Both the position numbers and the translations under genes were made by a program. Below, piece after piece: positions 25,283-33,757 of a stretch of DNA of 42,992 nt (position 1 is its first letter; the number at the start of each line of letters is the position of its first letter). The notes beneath the pieces were generated by a model that was not told the DNA's origin, did not search any database, and saw only the letters and a program-made list of their open reading frames with translations. The stretch spans positions 1-42,992 of the forward strand of contig CAMINA010000001.1 in assembly GCA_946221825.1 (NCBI GenBank), read 5' to 3'. The DNA is from an uncultured Nesterenkonia sp. Lineage in GTDB: Bacteria; Actinomycetota; Actinomycetes; Actinomycetales; Micrococcaceae.

Positions 25283-28200
25283 ATGCCCGGTGAAAAGACT
25301 CTATGGACTGCCGATGATGACAGCCTGGATGATCTGGCAGAGGCGTACTACGCGCATATCGCCCGAGAGGACCTCTGGTCCGTCAGCTCTCAGGAACAGG
25401 TCGAACGGGTCCGTGCACACGTGGAGCTGGCCACCTCCCGCACCTCTTCTGAACCGCGTGCCGCCGTGGTCACCATCGGCCGACGCAGCATCGTGCTGGT
25501 GGTCACCGACGATATGCCGTACCTGGTGGACTCGGTCACCGCTGAGGTCACGCGCAACGGCTATGCGATGTCCCTGGTGGTCCATCCGGTCCTGCTGACC
25601 AGCCGCAGCCGGGACACACGTTCGCTGCTGGCGGTGAAGTCCGTCCCTGCACCGGAGCGTGGCCTCTCCTCCGGGGACACGCAGACCCTCCCGGACATCT
25701 CGGCCCTGCTCGCCGACGAGAACCACACAGCTCTGGAGTCCTGGATCGCTGTGGAACTGGACCAGGTCCTGGACGAGCAGGCCTCCGCCGAGCTGGTCGA
25801 AGGGCTCTACCGGGTGCTCGAAGACGTCAAGAGCAGCCACCGGGACCAGGAGCGCATGGCAGCCCGCTCCCGCGGTGCCGCCGGTCTGCTCCGTGAGGCC
25901 GAAGACCTGGTCGACTCTGACGAGGCCGCTGACCTGCTGGACTGGATGGCCGACGGGAACTTCCTCTTCCTGGGCTACCGCGAATATGAGCTCTCCACCG
26001 CCGAGGGCCCCTCCGGCAGCTGGGAGCCGGTCTCCGGGACGGGACTCGGCGTGCTGGCCGAACGCAGCGGCCAGGGCGCGCTGGAGCGTGCCGCCGAGAG
26101 CGTCGCAGCGGCCCCGGGACGCCGCCCTGAGGAGCGCCACGGCCTGGTGATCACCAAGGCCAATGCCCGCTCCACCGTCCGGCGGCGCACCTATATGGAC
26201 TATGTGGCGGTGAAGACCTATGGCCCGGACGGCTCTGTCCGGGGCGAACGGCGGTTCGTCGGACTCTTCAGCCAGCGGGCCTACACCCAGTCCATCGTCA
26301 ACATCCCGCTGCTGCGTCACCGCGCCACACAGCTGTTGGAGCGCTCCGGCTTCTCCGCGGACTCCCACTCCGGATCCGATCTGCTGCAGATCTTGGAGAC
26401 CTATCCGCGCAATGAGCTGCTTCAGATGACCATCGAGGAGATCGAGGAGATCTCCTGGCAGATCCTCCAGCTGCAGGAGCGCCGACGGATCAAGCTCTTC
26501 CTGCGCAAGGACCTCTACGGCCGGTTCATGACCGCACTGGTCTACCTGCCCAGGGACCGCTACAACACTGCGGTCCGGCGCCGTGTGGAGCAGGAGCTGA
26601 TGCGTTTCATCGACGCCGACTCCATCGACTTCAACGTCCGACTGACCGAGTCGGTGCTCGCTCGCGTCTTCTTCCGCATCCGCCTGCGCCAGGACGAGCG
26701 CAGCGAGGTCATGGAGATCTCCGAGGATGAGCTGCAGCGTCGGCTGGAACGGACCATCCGATCCTGGTCCGAGGGCATCGCGCAGGAGGCTCAGGATCGC
26801 TACTCGGCCGATGCCGCCGAACGCATCGCCGCACGGTGGGGAGAGGCCTTCCCGGACGACTACCGCGTGCTCTATGAGATCCCTGATGCCCTGGGGGACA
26901 TCGCGCAGTTCGAGATGTTGGAAGGCCAGGGCGCTCAGCAGCGCACACCCAGCGGCTCCCCGGTGCCGCGGATGCAGTTCTATCCGCCGCAGCAGTCCGG
27001 CGACGTCGCTCACATGCGGGTCAAGCTGTACCTGACCGAGCCCAAGACGCTCAGTGAGACCCTGCCGGTGCTCGATGACTTCGGGCTCTCCATCCTGGAC
27101 GAGCGTTCCTATGTGCTCAGCTGCGCCGACGGTACGAGCTTCTATCTCTACGATCTGGGTCTCTGCTACCCGGAGGGTGTGGACCCGCACACCACCATCG
27201 ATCTCTTCCGAGAGGCCTACACCGCCGTCCTGGCAGGGACGGCAGAGTCCGACATCTTCTCCCGGCTGGTGCTGCGCCTGGGCCTGGGCATCCATGACGT
27301 CATCGTGCTGCGTGCCTATGCCCACTACATGCGTCAGCTGGGCATCTCGCACTCCTTCGACTTCCTGGCCGAGGCCCTCCTGCAGAACCCTGAGGTCACC
27401 CGCGCGCTGATCTCGTGCTTCCGGGTCCGTTTCGACCCGAATCCCGAGCTCGAGGAGGGCCAGGACCGTGCCGCCGCCATGGAGCAGGCCCGCACCGCGG
27501 TGAAGACCGCGCTGGAGGATGTGCCCACCCTCGACGCCGACCGGGTGCTCTCCACATTCCTGAACCTCATCGAATCCACGCAGCGCACCAACGCCTACCA
27601 GGGCCACGAGTGGATCTCTCTGAAGCTCACACCTGCCACCATCGATGCCGCGCCTCAGCCGCGTCCCGCCCATGAGGTGTGGGTCTACTCGCCGCAGGTC
27701 GAAGGTGTGCATCTGCGATTCGACAAGGTCGCCCGCGGCGGTCTGCGCTGGTCGGACCGGCAGGAGGACTTCCGCACGGAGGTCCTCGGTCTGGTCAAGG
27801 CGCAGATGGTCAAGAACTCGGTGATCGTGCCCTCCGGCGCCAAGGGAGGGTTCTACGCCAAACAGCTGCCGGACCCGGCGCAGGACAGAGGAGCCTGGTT
27901 CGAGGCCGGCCGCGCCGCCTACCAGATCTTCATCCGCGGCCTGCTGGATATCACCGATCAGCAGGTGATCAGGGCCCAGGATGATCCGGAGGACCCGTCG
28001 GAAGGCGACGGTGCGCAGGCGGAGCAGGACGCAGAGATCCAGATCGTCCCGCCCCGGGATGTGGTCCGGCATGACGGCGACGACACCTATCTGGTGGTCG
28101 CTGCGGACAAGGGGACCGCCACCTTCTCCGACACCGCCAACGCCATCAGCCTGGAGTACGGCCACTGGCTGGGCGACGCCTTCGCCTCCGGCGGCTCGGT

Positions 28201-30223
28201 GGGCTATGACCATAAGGCCATGGGCATCACCGCCCGGGGCGCCTGGGAGTCGGTGAAGTCCCACTTCGCCGAGCTGGGCACCGACACCCAGAGCGAAGAG
28301 TTCACCGTGGTGGCCGTGGGAGACATGGGCGGCGACGTCTTCGGCAACGGCATGCTGCTCTCCGAACACATCCGTCTGGTCGCAGCGTTCAACCACCTGC
28401 ACATCTTTATCGACCCGGACCCCGACGCCGCCGCCTCCTACGCCGAACGCCAGCGGCTGTTCGCTGCCTCCCGCTCCGGCTGGGACGCCTACGACGCCAG
28501 CCTCATCTCTGAAGGTGGCGGGGTCTTCTCGCGGACGGCCAAGAGCATCGAGATCACTCCGCAGATGCGGCAGCGCTTCGACCTGCCCGAGGGCACGCAG
28601 GCGATGTCCCCTCCGGAGCTGCTCAACGCCCTGCTGCGCTCGCCGGTGGACCTGTTCTACAACGGCGGCATCGGCACCTACGTGAAGTCCTCCGAAGAGT
28701 CCCATGAGGAGGTCGGGGACCGGGCCAACAACGCCATCCGTGTCGACGGTCGACAGCTGCGGGCCAAAGTCGTCGGAGAGGGAGGAAACCTGGGCCTCAC
28801 CCAGGCCGGTCGCATCGAGGCCGCCCAGCATGGTGTGCTGCTCAACACCGATGCGATCGACAACTCCGCCGGCGTCGACTCCTCGGACCACGAGGTCAAC
28901 ATCAAGATCATGCTGGATCAGCTGATCACCTCCGGCCATCTGCCGGAGGAGGAGCGCACAGAGCTGCTGAAGTCGATGACCGATGACGTCGCCCAGCATG
29001 TTCTGCAGACCAACAAGGATCAGAACGTGCTGCTGCTCACGGAGCGGCAGCGGTTGGGCGAATGGTCGCCGAGCTTCAAGCGTCTGATGCGTTGGCTGGA
29101 GGAGAGCGCAGGGCTGGACCGTGAGCTGGAGGTGCTCCCCACAGAGACAGAGCTGGAACGGCGCCACGAGGCCGGAGAGCGGACCCTGACCGCCCCGGAG
29201 CTGGCGGTGCTGACCGCCTACGCGAAGATCCAGCTCAAGTCTGCGCTGGTGGACTCGGCCCTGCCCGACGACGAATGGTTCGCCACTACGCTGGAAGGCT
29301 ATTTCCCGGGCCAGCTCACCGACCGTTTCTCCGAACAGCTGCCCCGGCACCCGCTGCAGCGAGAGATCATCGCCAATGTGGTGGCCAACGACGTCATCAA
29401 CATGGGCGGAGCGGCCTTCGTCTTCCGGGCCATGGAGGAGACATTCGCCGCAGAGGAACAGGTGGTCCGTGCCTTCGTCGTGGTCCGGGAGCTGTTCCGG
29501 CTCGATGAGTTCGACGCCGCCATGCGAGCCTTGCCGGTCTCCTTCCCGCGGGACCGCTGGGCCCTGATCTACCTGGACATGCGCCGTTTGCTGGACCGCG
29601 CGGTCCGCTGGGTGGTCAGTCATACGGCTGCCGACAGTGATTCGACCCGCGGCACCACGGTCCGCCAGGACGTGGAGACCTTCTCCGCCCACATCTCCTC
29701 GCTCTACGGCAATGTCGCCCAACACCTGCGCGGCGCCGACCGCAGCCGGGTGGAGTCCAAGCGGGAGGAGGCGCTGGCCGCAGGCATGGACGAGCAGCTG
29801 GCCGCATGGGTCTCGGAGCTCTTCGAGGCTTTCTCCCTGCTGGACATCGCTCTGCTCGCCCGCGAGCACGACCGCTCGGCCGATGAGGTGGCCGGCATCT
29901 ACTACGCGGTCTATGCCGAGTTCCAGGTGGACAGTCTGCTGGACCGCATCACCGGACTGCCCCGTCTGGACAAATGGCAGGCATTGGCCCGTGGCGCCCA
30001 GCGCGATGAACTCTATTATGCGGTCCGGGAGATCACCGAGTCGGTGCTCCGCACCACCGAGGCGGGGGATCCGGGTCAGCGGCTGGAGGAATGGAAGCAG
30101 GCCAGCCACGCCAAGCTGGACCGCGCTGAGCGTCTGATGGCCGAGGTGGACGAGCTCGACGCCGACAACATCGCCTCGCTGACGGTGCTGCTGCGCCACC
30201 TGCGCGGACTCGTCGGATCCTGA
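25283..30223 (+). CDS. gdh: NAD-specific glutamate dehydrogenase, large (GDH-180) type
   Basis: A 1646-residue enzyme of the large NAD-GDH class, which deaminates glutamate to 2-oxoglutarate and feeds carbon into the citric acid cycle. The N-terminal half carries the regulatory ACT-like domains characteristic of the class (SIVLVVTDDMPYLVDSVTAE near residue 70), and the catalytic centre has RGGLRWSDRQEDFRTEVL with the KAQMVKNSVIVPSGAKGGF block (about 815-855). The NAD-binding region includes VAVGDMGGDVFGNGML and the C-terminus has GGAAFVFRAMEETFA. ATG 25283 was chosen because it gives the usual start; the upstream frame only overlaps the CpaE-like gene. It is followed 19 bases later by the PdtaS-type kinase gene. 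Confidence 0.95.
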   Translation: MPGEKTLWTADDDSLDDLAEAYYAHIAREDLWSVSSQEQVERVRAHVELATSRTSSEPRAAVVTIGRRSIVLVVTDDMPYLVDSVTAEVTRNGYAMSLVVHPVLLTSRSRDTRSLLAVKSVPAPERGLSSGDTQTLPDISALLADENHTALESWIAVELDQVLDEQASAELVEGLYRVLEDVKSSHRDQERMAARSRGAAGLLREAEDLVDSDEAADLLDWMADGNFLFLGYREYELSTAEGPSGSWEPVSGTGLGVLAERSGQGALERAAESVAAAPGRRPEERHGLVITKANARSTVRRRTYMDYVAVKTYGPDGSVRGERRFVGLFSQRAYTQSIVNIPLLRHRATQLLERSGFSADSHSGSDLLQILETYPRNELLQMTIEEIEEISWQILQLQERRRIKLFLRKDLYGRFMTALVYLPRDRYNTAVRRRVEQELMRFIDADSIDFNVRLTESVLARVFFRIRLRQDERSEVMEISEDELQRRLERTIRSWSEGIAQEAQDRYSADAAERIAARWGEAFPDDYRVLYEIPDALGDIAQFEMLEGQGAQQRTPSGSPVPRMQFYPPQQSGDVAHMRVKLYLTEPKTLSETLPVLDDFGLSILDERSYVLSCADGTSFYLYDLGLCYPEGVDPHTTIDLFREAYTAVLAGTAESDIFSRLVLRLGLGIHDVIVLRAYAHYMRQLGISHSFDFLAEALLQNPEVTRALISCFRVRFDPNPELEEGQDRAAAMEQARTAVKTALEDVPTLDADRVLSTFLNLIESTQRTNAYQGHEWISLKLTPATIDAAPQPRPAHEVWVYSPQVEGVHLRFDKVARGGLRWSDRQEDFRTEVLGLVKAQMVKNSVIVPSGAKGGFYAKQLPDPAQDRGAWFEAGRAAYQIFIRGLLDITDQQVIRAQDDPEDPSEGDGAQAEQDAEIQIVPPRDVVRHDGDDTYLVVAADKGTATFSDTANAISLEYGHWLGDAFASGGSVGYDHKAMGITARGAWESVKSHFAELGTDTQSEEFTVVAVGDMGGDVFGNGMLLSEHIRLVAAFNHLHIFIDPDPDAAASYAERQRLFAASRSGWDAYDASLISEGGGVFSRTAKSIEITPQMRQRFDLPEGTQAMSPPELLNALLRSPVDLFYNGGIGTYVKSSEESHEEVGDRANNAIRVDGRQLRAKVVGEGGNLGLTQAGRIEAAQHGVLLNTDAIDNSAGVDSSDHEVNIKIMLDQLITSGHLPEEERTELLKSMTDDVAQHVLQTNKDQNVLLLTERQRLGEWSPSFKRLMRWLEESAGLDRELEVLPTETELERRHEAGERTLTAPELAVLTAYAKIQLKSALVDSALPDDEWFATTLEGYFPGQLTDRFSEQLPRHPLQREIIANVVANDVINMGGAAFVFRAMEETFAAEEQVVRAFVVVRELFRLDEFDAAMRALPVSFPRDRWALIYLDMRRLLDRAVRWVVSHTAADSDSTRGTTVRQDVETFSAHISSLYGNVAQHLRGADRSRVESKREEALAAGMDEQLAAWVSELFEAFSLLDIALLAREHDRSADEVAGIYYAVYAEFQVDSLLDRITGLPRLDKWQALARGAQRDELYYAVREITESVLRTTEAGDPGQRLEEWKQASHAKLDRAERLMAEVDELDADNIASLTVLLRHLRGLVGS

Positions 30224-30242
30224 GGAACGAAGAGGGAGCCTG

Positions 30243-31760
30243 ATGGCCATCTACGAAGAGCCCCTGACGGGCCACCGGCACATCTCCGAGCGGGACATCG
30301 AATGGGTCCACGCCCTGGTGGGGGACTGGCAGCTGCTCTCGGATCTCGCCTTCTCTGATCTGGTCTTCTGGTTCCCCAGCACGGAGGACGGCTTCGTCTC
30401 CGCTGAGGAGCGTTCGTTCATCGCTCTGGCCCAGGCGCGGCCGTCCACCACCCAGACGCTGATCCACCGCGATGTGGTCGGGGACCGGATCCGCGCCGAC
30501 CTCAAGCCGATGGTGGAGAGGGCCTGGTCAGCCCAGGTGGTCACCAACTCCTCGGATCAGGGACAGCCCTCTCCGGCCAGGATGCGCGTCCAAGCAGTGC
30601 CGTTGGTGCGCTCAGGGCGGACCCTCGCGGTCATCACCCTGCACTTCTCTGTCGCGACGCTTCGCACGCCGTCCCGGCTGGAGCTGACCTACCGGCGCTG
30701 TGCCGAGGAGCTTCTCGCCATGGTCTCCGCAGGACGGTGGCCGGACACTGCGCAGGAGTTCACCGGCTACAGCGGCGCTCCGCGGGTGGGCGACGGCCTG
30801 CTTCGTCTGGACAGTCAGGGGGAGATCACCTTCGCCAGCCCCAACGCGGTCTCGGCTCTGCTTCGGCTGGGGGTCTCGGACGCTCTGGAGGGGCGCTCTC
30901 TGGCGAGCATCGGAGCGGAGCTGCAGCGGGCCACCGGCGTCGCCGTCGATGAGTCCCAGCCGCTGATGCTCACCGGCAAGCGAGCTATGCGGGCCGAGCT
31001 CGAAGCTCACGGAGCCACGGTGACTCTGCGATCGATCCCGCTCTACCGCGGAGAGGAGCGCTTTGCGGCACTGGTCCTCTGCCGCGACGTCACCGAGCTG
31101 CGGCGCCGGGACAAACAGCTGATGTCCAAGGACGCCACCATCAAGGAGATCCACCATCGGGTGAAGAACAACCTCCAGACGGTCTCGGCCCTGCTGCGCA
31201 TGCAGTCACGACGCATGGATTCTTCGGAGGGCCGTCATGGCCTGGAGCGGGCCATGCGCCGTGTGGAGACCATCGCGATGGTCCACGACTCTCTCTCCCA
31301 GGGATTGGAAGAGAGTGTGGACGTGGACGAGCTCATGCGCCGGCAGCTGCGGCTGGCCGCAGAGATGGCGCAGTCCGACCGCCAGGTGGTCACCGAGCTG
31401 GAGGGAAGCTTCGGACAGCTTCCTCCGGACATGGTGACCCCGTTGGCTCTGGTCGTCACTGAGATCGTCGCCAACGCGGTGGAACACGGCTTCGGGGACG
31501 GGGATCAGCAGCGCAGCGTACTGACGGTGAAGACCTCGGTGCACCGTCATACCGACGCCGCCGGGCGCCAGCGTCTGGATCTGGAGGTGCTCGATGACGG
31601 CGTCGGGTTGCCCGATGATCAGTGGGAGCCCGGCCTGGGACTGCAGATCGTCCAGACTCTGGTGCGCGGGGAGCTGTCCGGATCCATCGAGTGGACGACG
31701 GCGGAAGACACAAAGATGGGGACCCGGGTCATCCTCCGGGCCCCCATCATCGTTCCCTGA
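30243..31760 (+). CDS. PdtaS-type sensor histidine kinase
   Basis: A 505-residue soluble kinase matching mycobacterial PdtaS. The N-terminus is a GAF-like domain (1-about 150), then a PAS-like domain (about 180-290), then a HisKA_2 dimerisation helix with EIHHRVKNNLQTVSALL (His304-His305, the second probably phosphorylated) and a HATPase domain with NAVEHGFG and DDGVGLPDD. PdtaS phosphorylates the antiterminator-type regulator PdtaR, which binds RNA; no such regulator gene is adjacent, as is usual for this pair. ATG 30243 is preceded by GAGGGAGCC. It lies 19 bases after gdh, perhaps cotranscribed. No membrane segment is seen. Confidence 0.9.
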   Translation: MAIYEEPLTGHRHISERDIEWVHALVGDWQLLSDLAFSDLVFWFPSTEDGFVSAEERSFIALAQARPSTTQTLIHRDVVGDRIRADLKPMVERAWSAQVVTNSSDQGQPSPARMRVQAVPLVRSGRTLAVITLHFSVATLRTPSRLELTYRRCAEELLAMVSAGRWPDTAQEFTGYSGAPRVGDGLLRLDSQGEITFASPNAVSALLRLGVSDALEGRSLASIGAELQRATGVAVDESQPLMLTGKRAMRAELEAHGATVTLRSIPLYRGEERFAALVLCRDVTELRRRDKQLMSKDATIKEIHHRVKNNLQTVSALLRMQSRRMDSSEGRHGLERAMRRVETIAMVHDSLSQGLEESVDVDELMRRQLRLAAEMAQSDRQVVTELEGSFGQLPPDMVTPLALVVTEIVANAVEHGFGDGDQQRSVLTVKTSVHRHTDAAGRQRLDLEVLDDGVGLPDDQWEPGLGLQIVQTLVRGELSGSIEWTTAEDTKMGTRVILRAPIIVP

Positions 31761-31791
31761 TCAGGGAGTGGGCGCTGGCGCGCCGCTGAGC

Positions 31792-31942
31792 TCAGCTGGC
31801 GCGACGGGCGCGGGCGGCACGCCGCTTGAGGGCACTCTGCTCCGCTTCCTCGCCGCCTTCGCACAGCGTCCGCTGTGCAAGGAAACCTGCTCGGGCGCTC
31901 AGGATGCGCGCCGCGCCCGCGCGGCACGCCGCTTGAGGGCAC
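31792..31942 (-). repeat. Partial tail duplication of whiB1
   Basis: The last 13 codons of whiB1 (ALKRRAARARRAS and stop, 31899-31940 on the reverse strand) occur a second time at 31792-31833 with the same protein sequence in a different frame. A 22-base stretch (31814-31835 and 31921-31942) is identical, while six of the remaining codons differ only synonymously. Between the copies lies a perfect inverted repeat (31861-31868 and 31871-31878). Confidence 0.75.
31861..31878 (-). terminator. Hairpin downstream of whiB1
   Basis: Eight-base perfect inverted repeat GCACAGCG / CGCTGTGC with a two-base centre, extendable with a CCTT/AAGG flank if one base bulges. It lies about 20 bases after the whiB1 stop and could end the transcript, though no T run follows. 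Confidence 0.45.
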
Positions 31943-32147
31943 GGCGCTCATCTTCGCTCATGCCGCCCCAGACGCCGGAGTCCTGGCCGGTCTCCAGAGC
32001 CCACTGCAGACAGGTGTCCATCACGGGGCAGCGGCGGCAGACGCTCTTCGCCTCTTCGATCTGAAGCAGAGCGGGGCCGGTGTTGCCGACGGGGAAGAAG
32101 AGTTCGGGGTCCTTGTCCAGGCATGCTGCTCGACTGCGCCAATCCAT
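31899..32147 (-). CDS. whiB1: WhiB1-type iron-sulfur transcription factor
   Basis: An 82-residue WhiB-family protein closest in pattern to WhiB1, an essential regulator holding a [4Fe-4S] cluster that is sensitive to nitric oxide. The four cluster cysteines are Cys9, Cys37, Cys40 and Cys46 (KAACLDKD-like start as RAACLDKD, then VCRRCP and DTCLQW). The GVWGGMSEDERRALKRR motif follows, and a basic tail RAARARRAS ends the protein. ATG 32147 starts MDWRSRAAC, the usual WhiB1 form; AAGGAG lies 11 bases upstream. The upstream GTG 32156 would add only three residues. The 3' end is duplicated downstream (see the repeat feature). whiB1 stands alone. Confidence 0.93.
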   Translation of the reverse strand: MDWRSRAACLDKDPELFFPVGNTGPALLQIEEAKSVCRRCPVMDTCLQWALETGQDSGVWGGMSEDERRALKRRAARARRAS

Positions 32148-32156
32148 GGCGATCAC

Positions 32157-32388
32157 TACTCCTTGTGCGCCGGAGAGGCGCGACTCGGGTTCTGAGCTGT
32201 GATGCGGTCCTCAACCCGGAGGGAGGCATGACTCATCAAGGTCACTCAGAGCTTGGGTGGGCAACTCGTGACGGCGTGACTTCAGGATCAAGAGGCCGTC
32301 CGTGAATTTCTTCGTAATCAAGGCTGACATGTTAACGACATGCAAACAAGAGTCCACAACTAGGAAATACTGCCCGAACGGCATGGTG
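32157..32388. promoter_or_regulatory. whiB1 upstream region with AT-rich core and GACATG repeats
   Basis: The gap between whiB1 and the phosphotransferase gene is unusually AT-rich at 32300-32410. It holds two GACATG hexamers 11 bases apart (32326-32331 and 32337-32342) around TTAAC, plausibly an operator. No -35/-10 pair stands out. The whiB1 leader is likely more than 100 bases. Confidence 0.4.
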
Positions 32389-33702
32389 TTAGTCACATTG
32401 ATCAACGTGTTTTTCAGCCAGTTCCAACCATCTGGAACGGCGATCTCCAGTGTGCGCGGAGGGAAGCAGCGAGAGCAACACCCCAGCGACCCGGGCTCCC
32501 AGGTCGCCGCAGTCCGGCCGCGTCACAGCCTGTGTCCAGATCGCGTCGGCCACCTGTGGTACGGAGGCATAACCCTGCGGGTCCAGAGTCGGCAGAGTCA
32601 GCAGATGAGCGACCAGGCACGCCATATCGTCGGCTCGGTATCCGGGTCCCAGGGCGTCCACATCGATCAGTGCGGTGGGGGAGAGCTGCGGGCGTCCCTG
32701 AGCGCCTCGCCGCACGGCCGCGAAGATGTTGCCCGGGTGGAAGTCTCCGTGGGTGGGTACCACTGGACCCGGTGCGGGCTGCAGCCGGGCCCGGATACGG
32801 TGGATCAGCTGCCGCACACGGTCCGGGTCGGCTCCTGAACGCACAGCGACGGCGGCATAGTCCTCCAAGCGATCAGCCTGGGTCCTCCTGCGCGGCAGCT
32901 CCCGCACCGCTTGCCACAGATCCTCAGTCCAGAGCGCCTCCAGCGGAGCCGTGAGCTGCTCCGCGGACAGTCCGTCGAGGCTCTCCGCCTCGGTGCCCGA
33001 GCGGGTTCCCGGACGGTGCAGATGCTCGGTCAGCGGGCGTCCGGCAGCCTGCTCGATCAGAAGCACACCTTCCCCCAGATCGTGGGCGTTCGGCGCGCAG
33101 GCCAACAGCTGATGGCGCCTGAGCTGGTGCTCAACCCGCTCAGGACGTATGACTTTCACATAGACGGTCTCTGCGTCCCCGCCTCCGTCTGGAGCGGGGC
33201 CGAGAGGCCTGATCTGCGCGCGCAGCACGGCCCGCCGGAGTGGACGCAGCACCACCATCTGCAGCTCCTCGACCGTCACCGGTGCTGCCCGGCTGGCGCT
33301 GATCCGCTGCGCCAGGCGCTCGGAGTCACAGGCTGTACCCAACCCGGGGAGCTGCGGATCAGCGGGATGGGCCCAGAGGTGAACGGGTGCAGGGCCTCCG
33401 GCCCTGTCGGGGAACCCTGCACCGGGATCCAGGCGCACGGCTTCCACGGCATGACGCTGCTCAGCGGAGAGCTCTACAGTGCTGCCGACCAGGTGTAGGC
33501 CCACCGGGCCCGCAGCCGCGGGATCTCCGCGGCGCTGGGCCGAGACCTCGAAGATCGCGGAGGCCTCCGCGCCGGGACGCTCGAACAGGTGGGTCCGCTT
33601 CCAGGTGCTCAGCTCCAGGCCGGAGGCCTGCAGGGCCAGGCGCAGCAGTTCTCCTGCCTGCTCGCCGCGCAGCGGCCCATGTGGATCCTCCATCGTGTCC
33701 AT
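32389..33702 (-). CDS. Aminoglycoside-phosphotransferase-like kinase family protein
   Basis: A 437-residue protein with a C-terminal kinase-like fold of the APH/choline kinase group. The catalytic loop VPTHGDFHPGNIF (about residue 330, with the HGDxxxxN pattern) and the metal-binding ALIDVDALGPG (IDxD in place of the usual IDWE) are present, plus a Lys in VYVKVIRPERVE for ATP. The first 150 residues are unlike typical APH proteins and have no motif I know. ATG 33702 was chosen because GGAGCATA precedes it. Substrates in this superfamily range from antibiotics to small metabolites, maltose and proteins; none can be assigned here, and resistance should not be inferred. It is divergent from the sensor kinase gene. 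Confidence 0.68.
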   Translation of the reverse strand: MDTMEDPHGPLRGEQAGELLRLALQASGLELSTWKRTHLFERPGAEASAIFEVSAQRRGDPAAAGPVGLHLVGSTVELSAEQRHAVEAVRLDPGAGFPDRAGGPAPVHLWAHPADPQLPGLGTACDSERLAQRISASRAAPVTVEELQMVVLRPLRRAVLRAQIRPLGPAPDGGGDAETVYVKVIRPERVEHQLRRHQLLACAPNAHDLGEGVLLIEQAAGRPLTEHLHRPGTRSGTEAESLDGLSAEQLTAPLEALWTEDLWQAVRELPRRRTQADRLEDYAAVAVRSGADPDRVRQLIHRIRARLQPAPGPVVPTHGDFHPGNIFAAVRRGAQGRPQLSPTALIDVDALGPGYRADDMACLVAHLLTLPTLDPQGYASVPQVADAIWTQAVTRPDCGDLGARVAGVLLSLLPSAHTGDRRSRWLELAEKHVDQCD

Positions 33703-33757
33703 TATGCTCCGCTCGTGCCCCGGCGGCGTGCTCAGACAGCCGTGGGAGACTGAGCAG

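Noticed and set aside
25301..30250. A 1649-codon open frame on the reverse strand across the glutamate dehydrogenase gene
   Set aside because: It is the mirror effect of high G+C codon use: the product is Gly/Leu/His/Val-rich without a domain, and the forward strand codes an unmistakable conserved enzyme.
31861..31942. Transposon footprint at the whiB1 duplication
   Set aside because: No terminal inverted repeats flanking a gene or transposase trace; only a short duplicated tail and a hairpin.
32211..32405. A 64-codon reverse frame upstream of whiB1
   Set aside because: No ribosome site, poor codon use and no recognisable protein; it lies in the whiB1 promoter region.
32389..33702. Aminoglycoside resistance gene
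   Set aside because: Only the general kinase fold is visible, the metal loop is atypical and there are no mobile-element or resistance neighbours.
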